Shown: in pieces, positions 43,161 through 51,797 of the stretch
Numbering within the stretch: position 1 is the stretch's first letter
How the letters are laid out: each line of letters begins with the position of its first letter
NCBI RefSeq assembly: GCF_018390695.1
Contig: NZ_JAHBGF010000013.1
Location: 62,001 to 126,000 of the forward strand
Length of the DNA stretch: 64,000 nucleotides
Direction of reading: 5' to 3'
DNA from: Ancylobacter sonchi
GTDB lineage: Bacteria > Pseudomonadota > Alphaproteobacteria > Rhizobiales > Xanthobacteraceae
Program-made: the position numbers and the translations under genes
The notes under the pieces: generated by a model
What the model was told of the DNA's origin: nothing
Database searches by the model: none
The model's input: the letters and a program-made list of their open reading frames with translations, nothing else

Positions 43161-44072
43161 ATGGTGTTCGACACGCGACTTCTGACCGGAGTGGGCGTCA
43201 TGGCCGCGGTCACCGAGGCGGGCAATTTTGCCCGCGCCGCCGAAATGCTGGGCCTGACGTCTTCCGGGGTGAGCCGGGCCGTCGCGCGGCTGGAGGCCCG
43301 GGTCGGCGTGCGGCTGTTCGACCGCAACCCGCGCGAAGTCAGCCTGACGGAAGAGGGGCGACGCTTCCACGCGCAGGTGGTGCCACTGCTTGCCGGATTG
43401 GAGGAGGCCGCGTCCGAGGCCGCCGGTGCCGCAGCGGTGGTGCGCGGACGGCTGCGTGTCTCGGTGGACCCGTGGTTCGCGCGCATGATGCTGGCGTCAA
43501 AGCTGCAGACGTTTCTGCAGCGCCATCCCCAGCTGTCGGTGGATGTCTCCACCAGCAATTATCGCGAGGAGATGATGGCGGGCTTCGACGTGGCCGTGCG
43601 CTTCGGGCCGCCGGATGCATCCTCTCTGATCGCCCGCAAGCTGCTGGAGACCCACGTGGTGACGGTGGCCGCCCCCGACTATCTGGAGCGGCACGGGGAG
43701 CCGCACTCGCCGCACGACCTCGCCCATCACGAGGCGCTGCTGTTTCGCGATCCGCAGACCGGTCTGCCCTTCCCTTGGGAATTTAACCGCGACGGTGAGT
43801 TCGTCGAGGTCAAGGTCTCCAGCCGCCTAATGCTGGACGACCCCTCTGTCGCAATATCCGCGTGTGTGGCGGGCCAGGGGATCTTCCAGAGCCTCGCGGT
43901 CGGTCTCGCGCCCTTTCTGTCACGCGGCGACCTCGTGCAGGTTCTGCCGGAGTGGTCGGATGAGCTTTATCCGCTCTACGCCTATCATCCCTCGCGTCAC
44001 CTGCCGCCGGCAAAAGTCCGGGCCTTTCTGGACTTCGTACGGGAGATCGCGCTGGACGCCGGGGTGGCGTGA
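43161..44072 (+). CDS. LysR-family transcriptional regulator
   Basis: A 303-residue protein with the LysR HTH (VMAAVTEAGNFARAAEMLGL, TSSGVSRAVARLEARVGVRL) and the effector domain (about 90-303, including RGRLRVSVDPWFARMMLASK). It is divergent from the serine hydrolase/NmrA/AKR operon and therefore its probable regulator. It does not closely resemble the LysR protein at 20950. Confidence 0.9.
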   Translation: MVFDTRLLTGVGVMAAVTEAGNFARAAEMLGLTSSGVSRAVARLEARVGVRLFDRNPREVSLTEEGRRFHAQVVPLLAGLEEAASEAAGAAAVVRGRLRVSVDPWFARMMLASKLQTFLQRHPQLSVDVSTSNYREEMMAGFDVAVRFGPPDASSLIARKLLETHVVTVAAPDYLERHGEPHSPHDLAHHEALLFRDPQTGLPFPWEFNRDGEFVEVKVSSRLMLDDPSVAISACVAGQGIFQSLAVGLAPFLSRGDLVQVLPEWSDELYPLYAYHPSRHLPPAKVRAFLDFVREIALDAGVA

Positions 44073-44152
44073 ACCAGGGCGGTGTGAATGTCGGATTGTC
44101 GGCGCGCGTCGAATGTCCAGAGTTGGCGCTAGGTGAACGTTGCACTCGTCAT

Positions 44153-44181
44153 CTTGAAAGCCGCGGACTTCCTTGCCATCT
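44153..44181 (+). promoter_or_regulatory. Putative heat-shock (RpoH) promoter of htpG
   Basis: CTTGAAA (44153-44159), a good sigma-32 -35, is followed after 14 bp by TGCCATCT (44174-44181), which matches CCCCATNT at five of seven fixed positions. It lies 36 bp upstream of the htpG start. Confidence 0.5.
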
Positions 44182-44217
44182 GTCGCGCCGGACTTTTCAT
44201 CGACGCGACGGGATCCT

Positions 44218-46095
44218 ATGATGATCGAGACCAGCGAAAACCGCCCTTTCGAGGCCGATGTTTCCCGCTTGCTGCACATGATGGTGCATTCGGTCTATTC
44301 CGACCGCGATGTGTTCCTGCGCGAGTTGGTCTCTAACGCGGCGGACGCCTGCGAGAAGCTTCGCTACGAGGCGATCACCAGCCCGGAACTGCTCGGCGGC
44401 GACGCCGAGCTCGGCATCACCATCTCCGCCGATCCCGAGGCTGCCACGCTCACCATCGCCGACAATGGCATCGGCATGAGCCGCGACGAGATGATCGAGG
44501 CGCTCGGCACCATCGCCCGCTCCGGCACTCGCAATTTCGTCGACCGCATCGCGCAGGCTGAGGGCAAGGAAGGCGCCCAACTGATCGGCCAGTTCGGCGT
44601 CGGCTTCTACTCGGCCTTCATGGTGGCCTCACAGGTCGAGGTGATCAGCCGCCGCGCCGGCAGCGACGAGGCGTGGCAGTGGGCCTCTGACGGCAAGGGC
44701 GAGTTCTCGGTCTCGCCGGTCGCGCTGGAAGACGCTCCGGCGCGCGGCACAAGTGTGGTGCTGCACCTGACCGAGGAAGCCAAATCCTATGCCGAGCGCT
44801 GGACGCTGGAGCGCATCGTCAAGGAGCAGTCCGGCCATGTGCCTGTGCCGATCAGCTTCGTCGAGAAGCCCGGCGAGGAGGCCACCTCGCTTTCGGATGG
44901 AGCGGCGCTGTGGACGCGTTCCAAGTCCGAGATCACCTCGCAGGAATATACCGACTTCTACCGCAGCGTCGCCGGCCAGTATGACGAGCCAGCGCTCACC
45001 GTGCATTTCCGCGCCGAGGGCCGGCACGAATACACCGCGCTCGCCTTCGTGCCGGGCGCGCGACCGTTCGACCTATTCGACGCCGACCGCAAGGGCCGCA
45101 TCAAGCTCTATGTGAAGCGCGTCTTCATTACCGACGATGCCGAGCTTCTACCGCGCTATCTGCGCGTCGTGCGCGGCGTGGTGGATAGCGCCGACCTGCC
45201 GCTCAACGTCTCGCGCGAGATGATTCAGGACAGCCCGCTGCTCGGCGCCATCAAGAAAGGCGTCACCAACCGGGTGATCTCCGAGCTGTCGAAGCTCGCG
45301 GAATCGGACGCCGAGGCGTTCGGCAAGGTGTGGGAGAATTTCGGTGCGGTGATGAAGGAGGGCCTCTATGAGGACTTCGAGCGCCGCGAGCAGTTGCTGA
45401 ACCTCGCGCGCTTCAAGACCACGGCTTCGGGCGAAGGCACGCGCAGCCTCAAGGATTACGCGGCGGGGCTGAAGGAGAACCAGACCGCGATCTATTACAT
45501 CGCCGGCGACGACGCCGCGCGGATCGCCAACTCGCCGCATCTCGAAGGTTTCCGTGCGCGTGGCATCGAGGTGCTGCTGCTGGCCGATCCGGTAGATGCG
45601 TTCTGGGTGGCGAGCGGGATCGACTATGAGGGCAAGCCGTTCAAGTCGATCACGCAGGGCGCCGCCGATCTCGGGCTGATCCCGCTGCTCAACGCCGAGG
45701 CTGCGCCTTCCAGTGAGGCGGGCGAGGAGGTCGTCGCGCTGATCGCCGCTATGAAGGACGTGCTCGGCGACGAGGTGGCCGATGTGCGCGCCTCCGACCG
45801 CCTCACCGATAGTGCGGTGTGCCTTGTGGCCAGCGAGAGCGGGCCAGACCGGCAATATGAGCGCTTCCTCGCCGCTTCCGGTCGCCTCGGCAGTGCGGCA
45901 AAGCCGATCCTTGAGATCAACCCGAAGCACGCGATGATTGTCGGCCTTGCCGGCCATTCTGACGACGCTTCACGCGCGGATGTCGCGCATCTCCTGCTCG
46001 ATACCGCGCGCGTGCTCGATGGCGACCGGCCGGGCGACGCGAAGGCGTTCTCGGAGCGCATGACCCGACTGGTGACGCGCAGCTTCGGGGCGTGA
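44218..46095 (+). CDS. htpG: Molecular chaperone HtpG (Hsp90)
   Basis: A 625-residue protein with the Hsp90 layout. The N-terminal GHKL ATPase domain includes RELVSNAADACEKLRYEA, ADNGIGMSRDEMIEALGTIA and GQFGVGFYSAFMVA. The middle domain includes FDLFDADRKGRIKLYVKRVF and LPLNVSREMIQD. The C-terminal dimerisation domain ends RLVTRSFGA. The start is ATG at 44218 (a second ATG at 44221 is equally possible). It is a housekeeping heat-shock chaperone in an otherwise accessory region. Confidence 0.95.
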   Translation: MMIETSENRPFEADVSRLLHMMVHSVYSDRDVFLRELVSNAADACEKLRYEAITSPELLGGDAELGITISADPEAATLTIADNGIGMSRDEMIEALGTIARSGTRNFVDRIAQAEGKEGAQLIGQFGVGFYSAFMVASQVEVISRRAGSDEAWQWASDGKGEFSVSPVALEDAPARGTSVVLHLTEEAKSYAERWTLERIVKEQSGHVPVPISFVEKPGEEATSLSDGAALWTRSKSEITSQEYTDFYRSVAGQYDEPALTVHFRAEGRHEYTALAFVPGARPFDLFDADRKGRIKLYVKRVFITDDAELLPRYLRVVRGVVDSADLPLNVSREMIQDSPLLGAIKKGVTNRVISELSKLAESDAEAFGKVWENFGAVMKEGLYEDFERREQLLNLARFKTTASGEGTRSLKDYAAGLKENQTAIYYIAGDDAARIANSPHLEGFRARGIEVLLLADPVDAFWVASGIDYEGKPFKSITQGAADLGLIPLLNAEAAPSSEAGEEVVALIAAMKDVLGDEVADVRASDRLTDSAVCLVASESGPDRQYERFLAASGRLGSAAKPILEINPKHAMIVGLAGHSDDASRADVAHLLLDTARVLDGDRPGDAKAFSERMTRLVTRSFGA

Positions 46096-46109
46096 AGCAA
46101 GGGTTGGCC

Positions 46110-46128
46110 GGCGGCCGCGCGTGCCGCC
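46110..46128. terminator. Possible stem-loop after htpG
   Basis: GGCGGC (46110-46115) and GCCGCC (46123-46128) form a 6-bp stem with a 7-base loop just behind the htpG stop. There is no U-tract, so this is only a weak terminator candidate. Confidence 0.3.
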
Positions 46129-46140
46129 GCCGGTACTCGC

Positions 46141-46234
46141 TCAGGCCTGCCGTGCCTTCATCGCGGTGACCGACATGCAGAGAATCTCGAACAGCACCTG
46201 AGCGGCGGCGTGGGAAGTGGCGTGCGCTCCTTGA
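46141..46234 (-). pseudogene. C-terminal remnant of an unidentified gene
   Basis: The reverse strand ends with a protein-like tail reading DQGAHATSHAAAQVLFEILC and then MSVTAMKARQA before a TGA at 46141. No start codon is seen; upstream sequence runs into the end of the Tat-protein gene at 46235. It looks like the last 30-35 codons of a gene cut off by rearrangement. The family is not recognised. Confidence 0.32.
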
Positions 46235-46987
46235 TCAACCGGAGCTAACGCGCCATTGCTGCGTAACGGACGATCGAACGTCCGCATCCCTACTTTCTGC
46301 GTTAGAAACGCGTGTAGTGCGTGAAGCAGTGAAGCCGGCTGCCCTGTGTCGGTGCAACTGCATCAAGCTCCCGATATCCCTGCGAATGCGCCGGAGTTCC
46401 GGCCAGGGAAACTGCCGCCCTTCTGCGCCATCAGCGCCGACGGCAATGAGCACGTCGAGCTTTGCTGAAAGACCGCGCAGAGACGTGGCGTCTGCCGCAA
46501 AGAGCCTCGCGATCAAGCGCTCTTCATCGGCGGATGCCGCCGTCTCTTCCTGCCGGGTGACGGAATAGCCGATAGCGTGATCCGCGTCGTCCCAGCGCTG
46601 CTGATGTGCGCGCAGCGCCTCCGCGACTTCGACGCGCCGTGTGCAAAGCGATGGCAGATCGACCGTAAGCTCATCGAGCTGCCGCAACGAGCCGATCCGA
46701 ATCGGCGACGGCAGCTCGGCTACAGTAAGGACCGCCTGCGGAAAACCGATCGTCCGCGCCAGTTCGGATTCCATTCGCTGCTGTTTCCGGCACAGAGCAA
46801 GCGTGCGCCGATGCGCGGCGCGCCACGCCTCCCATGCAAGGACAGCCGCATCCGCTGCGCCGCCATCCTGCGGCGCAGCTGCAGCGGAATTGTTGAAGGA
46901 GGTGCCGCCGATCGTCATCAGGGCGGCAGAGAGAACGTCCCTCCGGGATGGTCTGGACAGACTCGTGCTAATCTCAGAATCAGCCAT
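46235..46987 (-). CDS. Tat-exported protein of unknown function
   Basis: A 250-residue protein. The N-terminus has a twin-arginine signal (SRPSRRDVLSAALMTIGGTS followed by FNNSAAAA). The mature part is helical and highly charged, with RAAHRRTLALCRKQQRMESE and RRVEVAEALRAHQQRW segments, and has no enzyme motif that I recognise. The start ATG at 46987 (MADSEIS) is preferred. It is divergent from the small XRE protein. The function is unknown. Confidence 0.6.
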   Translation of the reverse strand: MADSEISTSLSRPSRRDVLSAALMTIGGTSFNNSAAAAPQDGGAADAAVLAWEAWRAAHRRTLALCRKQQRMESELARTIGFPQAVLTVAELPSPIRIGSLRQLDELTVDLPSLCTRRVEVAEALRAHQQRWDDADHAIGYSVTRQEETAASADEERLIARLFAADATSLRGLSAKLDVLIAVGADGAEGRQFPWPELRRIRRDIGSLMQLHRHRAAGFTASRTTRVSNAESRDADVRSSVTQQWRVSSG

Positions 46988-47101
46988 GATCCGAGCTCCA
47001 CTCAGCTTGGGTGTGGTCAGGCCGGGCGCGTGGTGCAAACACGCGTTCGGCCGTCATGAGTCACCAAAGGTACACTTCTGTAGATCGATGAACAATAAAA
47101 A

Positions 47102-47118
47102 TCACCATATTATGGTGA
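47102..47118. promoter_or_regulatory. Perfect palindrome upstream of the small XRE gene
   Basis: TCACCATATTATGGTGA has 8-bp perfect arms around one central base, five bases before the start codon at 47123. Its position suggests an autoregulatory operator for the XRE protein. Confidence 0.55.
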
Positions 47119-47122
47119 CTTC

Positions 47123-47359
47123 GTGACCCCGGCGCAGTGCAGGATGGCGCGCGCGGCGTTGACGTGGGGAGTGCTCGATCTCGCTCGCGAGGCTTCTATT
47201 TCCACGCAGACGATCGTGCGTTTCGAACGCGGTGAACAGCTTCGTTCTTCAACCGTTTCAGCGATGCGGGACGCTCTCGAAGCCGCCGGCATCGAATTCA
47301 TTCCAGAGAACGGCGGCGGTGTCGGCGTGCGCTTCCGCAAACCATCAGCGTCCGAATAA
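47123..47359 (+). CDS. Small XRE-family HTH protein
   Basis: A 78-residue protein with an XRE HTH (MARAALTWGVLDLAREASIS, TQTIVRFERGEQLRSSTVSA) and a short tail IEFIPENGGGVGVRFRK, which is common in small stand-alone Rhizobiales regulators. The start is a GTG at 47123. It may be an antitoxin-like or autorepressing regulator; no toxin partner is adjacent. Confidence 0.78.
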   Translation: MTPAQCRMARAALTWGVLDLAREASISTQTIVRFERGEQLRSSTVSAMRDALEAAGIEFIPENGGGVGVRFRKPSASE

Positions 47360-47665
47360 GGATGCGTTGGCTGCAGCTGACGCGTGAAGAAGCTGCGGGC
47401 TCAACGCAGCTCGACGGCAGTTTTGTTGCAATGTTTCAGCACGGGAGCGGACACTCGTTCGCATCTTCGATTGAGGTTCGACAGCAGCGCGACTGCGGCC
47501 TAATCGGCATTTGACCGCAAACTCGCGGCATCAATATTCGCCCCTACCAGGCTGGCTGCAGCAGCTGAGGCGGCGTTAGCGCGTCATAGGTTGACCTGGG
47601 CAGTAGCTGACGTTGATCGGTTCCAGCTTCATAGTATATTTGGCATGTATTTTTTGCTTATTTTA
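47360..47665. other. Intergenic region, no gene seen
   Basis: No reading frame or family resemblance stands out. The right part becomes AT-rich at about 47630-47665 directly before the iteron-like repeats. Confidence 0.4.
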
Positions 47666-47721
47666 GCCAGAGATAAAGCATAGGGGATTGATGGCCAGAG
47701 ATAAAGCATAGGGGATTGATG
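47666..47721. repeat. Two tandem 28-bp direct repeats (iteron-like)
   Basis: Two identical 28-bp units start at 47666 and 47694 (each beginning GCCAGAGATAAAGCATAGGG). A third partial unit (GCAAGATAAAGC) follows at 47722. There is no spacer, so this is not a CRISPR array. Such repeats suggest a Rep-, relaxase- or partition-binding site. Confidence 0.8.
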
Positions 47722-47731
47722 GCAAGATAAA

Positions 47732-47748
47732 GCGGATTTTAAATCCGC
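47732..47748. promoter_or_regulatory. Perfect palindrome near the iteron-like repeats
   Basis: GCGGATTTTAAATCCGC has 8-bp perfect arms around one base. It lies 10 bp after the second 28-bp repeat and 262 bp before the relaxase gene. Confidence 0.6.
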
Positions 47749-47782
47749 GCGGGCGGTGCCCTTAGTGCGTTGTCTGCACGTT

Positions 47783-47801
47783 GTTTTCCGTGCCGGAAAA
47801 C
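47783..47801. promoter_or_regulatory. 8-bp-stem hairpin, candidate oriT/processing site
   Basis: GTTTTCCG (47783-47790) and CGGAAAAC (47794-47801) form a perfect stem around the 3-base loop TGC. With the upstream repeats and palindrome, and lying 193 bp before a relaxase gene, it could be part of an origin of transfer or of replication. Confidence 0.5.
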
Positions 47802-47993
47802 GGATCTTAGTGGCTTTTTGAAAGGTGCTAGTTTGCACCCTGATCGTTCAAACTATTGATAGATTTCTAGTTTTCGCGCGCATGCGCAATGTGCGCTCCG
47901 CCAGGCCTGCGCCAGAGACGACGTTTCCACGCTATACTTTGATCGATTGAATTTCACCTTGCAGGAAGCGATTGCGCGGCCAAACCTGCGATC

Positions 47994-50102
47994 ATGACAC
48001 GCCGCGACGACGATGATTTCCGCATCACGCCGGGCCGCCCGCGAAGCCGTGACACGCGGCTGAAGACGCACGAGCTACCGTTCGTCCAGCAGGCGCTGAT
48101 TGCCACGCGCCATGCCGGTGGCGGGGCGCGGTCGAGTGGTGGAGTTGCCTGGGAAGGGGGCGGCAGCGGCCGGTTCAATGCGCGGGGGCGCGGCGCCAAG
48201 GTGATGGCGTCGCTGCCGCGCGACAGTGGTGGATGGCAGAGCGGTTCGTCCGGCCGGTTCCGTTCTCGCCGCGTCGTGGTCAAGGCGCGGGTGGTGAGGC
48301 TTGCCGGAAATGGGAAGAGCGCGCGGGCCCCGAAGATGCGCGGCGCCGTCTCGGTTGGCGCGGTCGGGGCTCATCTGCGCTACCTCGAACGTGACGGCGT
48401 CACCCGCGACGGCGAGAAGGGCCGCGCCTACTCGGCGGTTGGTGACGAAGTCGACGCCAAGGTCTTCGTGGAGCGGAGCGGTGAGGATCGCCACCAGTTC
48501 CGCTTCATCGTCGCACCGGAGGATGCCGCCGAGCTCGGCGACCTGAAGCGCTTCACCCGTGACCTGATGCGGCAGATGGAGAGTGACCTCGGGACCAAGC
48601 TCGACTGGATCGCCGTTGATCATCACAATACGGGCCACCCGCACAGCCACATCCTCGTGCGTGGCGTGCTGGATGATGGCCGTATCCTCAACATCGCCGG
48701 CGACTACATCGCCCATGGCATCCGCCATCGGGCGAGCGAGCTGATGACGCTGGAGCTCGGCCCGCAGACCGAGGTCGAGCTGCAGAACAAGCTGCGCCAT
48801 GAGGTGGACGCCGACCGCCTCACCCGACTGGACCGGATGATGATCGCCGAGCAGCGGGACCATGGTGTCCTTGATCTGCGGCCGGACGCTGGCGAGAGCT
48901 ACCTCGTACGGACCAACCGGCATTTCCTCATCGACCGGGTGAAGCGGCTGGAGAACTTCGGTATCGCGGAGGAGATCGAGCCCGGACGCTGGAGCATTGC
49001 CGAGGGAGCGGAGCGCACGCTCCTGGCACTGGGCGAGCGCGAGGACATTCTGCGCACCATGCACCGCGCGCTGACCGATCACGGGCTCGCTGACGAGCGC
49101 GGCGCCGAACAATACGTCACCCATGGCAATCGCATCTCCCATGCCCTCGTCGGACGCGTGCTCGACAAGGGACTGGCCGGAGCTGAGATGGGCGAGCGGT
49201 TCTATCTGGTCATCGATGGGGTGGACGGACGCACCCATCATGTCGAGACCAGCGACGCCTCCCGGCTGGACGACATCAAGCGCGGCCACATCGTCGCGCT
49301 CGACCCGCTGCCGACGAGATCAGCCCCACGACCTGCGGACCTCAACATCGCCTCCATGGCCGAGAGGAGCGGCGGCATATATCGGCCGAGCGAGCATCTG
49401 GAGCTGGCGCGCCCGGCGATCGAGCAGCAGCGCGGCGATCCGGATGCCTTCATTCGCGCTCATGTGCGCCGGCTGGAATCGCTACGCCGCGCGGGCCATA
49501 TCGAGCGCATCGATGCGGATCACTGGAAGATCCCGGACGATCTTCCCGAGCGCGGCATCGCCCATGATGCGCGAACCGAGCGGAAGGACTTTGCGGTGCG
49601 CACGCTCTCCGCCTTCGATCTCGACCAGCAGGTTGCCAGCGATGGCGCCACCTGGCTCGATCGGGAACTGGCCTCACGCCAACGCACCGAGCTTTCCGAC
49701 GCGGGCTTCGGCCGCGAGGTGAACGACGCTCTGGAGCGTCGCCGTCAGAGCCTCGTCGATCAAGGGCATGCCGTGCGGCTGGAGAACGGCAATATCCGTG
49801 CGCCGCGCGACATCCTCGCCCGGCTTGAGGCGGTCGAAGTCGATCGGGTCGGACGTGCCATAGCGGCGGAGCGCGGCCTGGCCTACGCTCCGAGCCAACC
49901 GGGCGACTATGTGTCCGGCCGGCTCGCCGGCTCGGTCAATCTGGTCAGCGGGCGTTTCGCCATGATGGACGACGGTCTCGGCTTCCAGCTCGTGCCTTGG
50001 CAGCCCGTGCTGGAGAAGCAGATCGGCCGGCACATCTCCGGTGTCTCCCGCGACGGCGGGGTCGAGTGGAGCCTTGGCCGCAATCGGGGACTTGGGCTTT
50101 AG
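47994..50102 (+). CDS. Relaxase/mobilization nuclease (VirD2/DUF3363-type)
   Basis: A 702-residue protein. The relaxase domain has the histidine cluster DHHNTGHPHSHILVRG (residues 209-224; HUH-type metal site) and a candidate catalytic tyrosine near residue 130 in AHLRYLERDGV. The long C-terminal part (from about 340) is the DUF3363-type tail seen in Rhizobiales mobilization proteins. It nicks at an oriT and starts conjugative transfer; the candidate oriT lies just upstream. No T4SS or coupling-protein genes are seen here, so this may be a mobilizable element. It converges with the next gene with a 4-bp overlap. Confidence 0.87.
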   Translation: MTRRDDDDFRITPGRPRSRDTRLKTHELPFVQQALIATRHAGGGARSSGGVAWEGGGSGRFNARGRGAKVMASLPRDSGGWQSGSSGRFRSRRVVVKARVVRLAGNGKSARAPKMRGAVSVGAVGAHLRYLERDGVTRDGEKGRAYSAVGDEVDAKVFVERSGEDRHQFRFIVAPEDAAELGDLKRFTRDLMRQMESDLGTKLDWIAVDHHNTGHPHSHILVRGVLDDGRILNIAGDYIAHGIRHRASELMTLELGPQTEVELQNKLRHEVDADRLTRLDRMMIAEQRDHGVLDLRPDAGESYLVRTNRHFLIDRVKRLENFGIAEEIEPGRWSIAEGAERTLLALGEREDILRTMHRALTDHGLADERGAEQYVTHGNRISHALVGRVLDKGLAGAEMGERFYLVIDGVDGRTHHVETSDASRLDDIKRGHIVALDPLPTRSAPRPADLNIASMAERSGGIYRPSEHLELARPAIEQQRGDPDAFIRAHVRRLESLRRAGHIERIDADHWKIPDDLPERGIAHDARTERKDFAVRTLSAFDLDQQVASDGATWLDRELASRQRTELSDAGFGREVNDALERRRQSLVDQGHAVRLENGNIRAPRDILARLEAVEVDRVGRAIAAERGLAYAPSQPGDYVSGRLAGSVNLVSGRFAMMDDGLGFQLVPWQPVLEKQIGRHISGVSRDGGVEWSLGRNRGLGL

Positions 50103-51358
50103 ATCGAGCTTTCCTGCGGCGGCGGTGTCTCCAGATCAGGATCGGCCGGCAGCGGAGAGAAGGGGTCGACTTCCGGGAACAGCGTGCGTTCACGCAGCCA
50201 ATCGCCAAACGAGGCGGGATCGAGCGCACGCTCCAGTTCGCTGAGGCGCTGGCGAGACCAGTCCAGCATGCGCTGCGTCTCGGTGTCCTCGATCCCCTCC
50301 GCCCAGACGATCCACGAGCGCAGCTGGTCAGCCCTGCGGCCCATCTCGACAATCTCGTCGAGCAGTTCGTCGCGCTCCGTTTCGCGCTTCGTGCGCGCCT
50401 CCGTCCGCTTCCGGTTCTCCTCCGCGCGGCGGCGTAGACGTACATTGCGCTCGTCTTTGAGACGGTCATCGCGCCGGTAGTCGATCCAGCCGTGGAGTTC
50501 CTCGATGATGGAGTTGAGTTGGGCCTCTAGGGTCGCACGAGTGTTGTCCCGCCAGTTGCGACGGCGCTGGTCCATGCTCCAGGCTTCAATGGAGATCGTC
50601 AGCTCACCGCTCGGGATGAAATCGAACTCGGGATATTGGCGTTCGTAGGCGAAATCCCAATCACGGTAGCGGGCCGAGCGCCGATAGCGTTCCTCCGCCT
50701 TCAACTCATCGACCGTCGGATCGTGCTTTCGGCGCTTTATCGTCTCCGCCAGGATGAAGGGCACCTTGTCGACGCCCCGGCGAACTTCGACGTGCTTGCC
50801 CGCGAGGGTGCAGGAAATTTCCCGCGCCTCCATCCCGCGCGCGATGCTGTCGAGAATGAAGATCGCCCTCTCGATCGAACCGGCTCCCAGCCGCATCGAC
50901 AGCAGGCCTTCCCCGCTAATGGCGATGATGCCGTCGTGATCCGGCTTGGCGTGGCGCAGCGTATGGGCGGTCAGCGATACGGCAGTGTGGGGGCTGTTCA
51001 CCCGGCTGCACTCGATCGTCCGTGTGTTCGGCTCTCGCGGCTTCATGAGCCGGCGAGGCGCGCTCGCTGCCTTGCGCGCCCGTTCGAGGCGCTCCTCTAC
51101 GAACGGATCTGACGGGCTCGTCGGATCGAGGCTGATGAGCTCGACCGCGGGATCGGCCGAGGAGGCAAAGATTGTCTGCCTCGGGTTCTTGCCGGCCGCT
51201 CGGTCACGCCAATAGGCTCCCGTCGGCAGCGGCACGCGATGCTGGACGCAGAGATCTTTCAACCGCCAATGCGAAAGGCCGAGTTTGCCGGCGACGGCCT
51301 CAAGCGGCTCGGCCCAAACGAGATCGTACATCTCGCGGCGGGTGATATGGGCAATCAT
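50099..51358 (-). CDS. HTH-containing protein of unknown function, mobile-element associated
   Basis: A 419-residue protein. Its N-terminus (residues 1-60: REMYDLVWAEPLEAVAGKLG, SHWRLKDLCVQHRVPLPTGA) matches a widespread HTH-like module whose usual pattern is LTREELYELVWS...PVPPRGYW. The rest is charged and helical, with a coiled-coil-like stretch about residue 290-370 (RRRAEENRKRTEARTKRETE). No enzyme motif is recognised. Placement beside a relaxase suggests an accessory gene of the element. The function is unknown. Confidence 0.7.
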   Translation of the reverse strand: MIAHITRREMYDLVWAEPLEAVAGKLGLSHWRLKDLCVQHRVPLPTGAYWRDRAAGKNPRQTIFASSADPAVELISLDPTSPSDPFVEERLERARKAASAPRRLMKPREPNTRTIECSRVNSPHTAVSLTAHTLRHAKPDHDGIIAISGEGLLSMRLGAGSIERAIFILDSIARGMEAREISCTLAGKHVEVRRGVDKVPFILAETIKRRKHDPTVDELKAEERYRRSARYRDWDFAYERQYPEFDFIPSGELTISIEAWSMDQRRRNWRDNTRATLEAQLNSIIEELHGWIDYRRDDRLKDERNVRLRRRAEENRKRTEARTKRETERDELLDEIVEMGRRADQLRSWIVWAEGIEDTETQRMLDWSRQRLSELERALDPASFGDWLRERTLFPEVDPFSPLPADPDLETPPPQESSI

Positions 51359-51797
51359 GCGGATATGCGAGCGACGTCAACGGAAGCCCGCAATCTATCG
51401 CTGATCGATGACATCTCCCGCCAGCCGACCAACGCCATTCACAGAAAAGAACTTTCGCGAAGAACGAGTAGGCCGGTCCGCCGCAGCCGCATCAAGGCTG
51501 GCGCTTCGCACCACCGCTCACGCGGCTACGGCCTTGACCCCGCCGCGGCAGACCGGCAGGGGCTAGCCATCGCGTAACGCGGAGTGCGAGCAGCTTGCTC
51601 CGCTAGCGAGAGAAGCAGAACGGTCAGGGCGCGCGGCAAGCGGAAGCTCGCTGCGGGCTAACGAAAGGTTAGATTGTGGCCGGTTGTGGACGGTCCGCTA
51701 TTGGGGACTTTAAAACGAGAAGCGAACTTATCGTCGATGAATGACTGAGGCCGAAATTGACCCAAAGCTGCCTCTGAGAATGTCCGCTTTGCAGCGA
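51359..51797. other. Intergenic region, possible small repeat
   Basis: No gene is recognised. Near 51676-51695 the reverse complement reads CCCAATAGCGGACCG, sharing CCAATAGCGGAC with sequence at about 38308, and a GTCCGCTTT-type stretch is near 51780. This indicates a dispersed, non-coding repeat in this genome. Confidence 0.4.

Noticed and set aside
47666-47733. Possible CRISPR array
   Set aside because: The 28-bp units are contiguous with no spacers and there are only two full copies.
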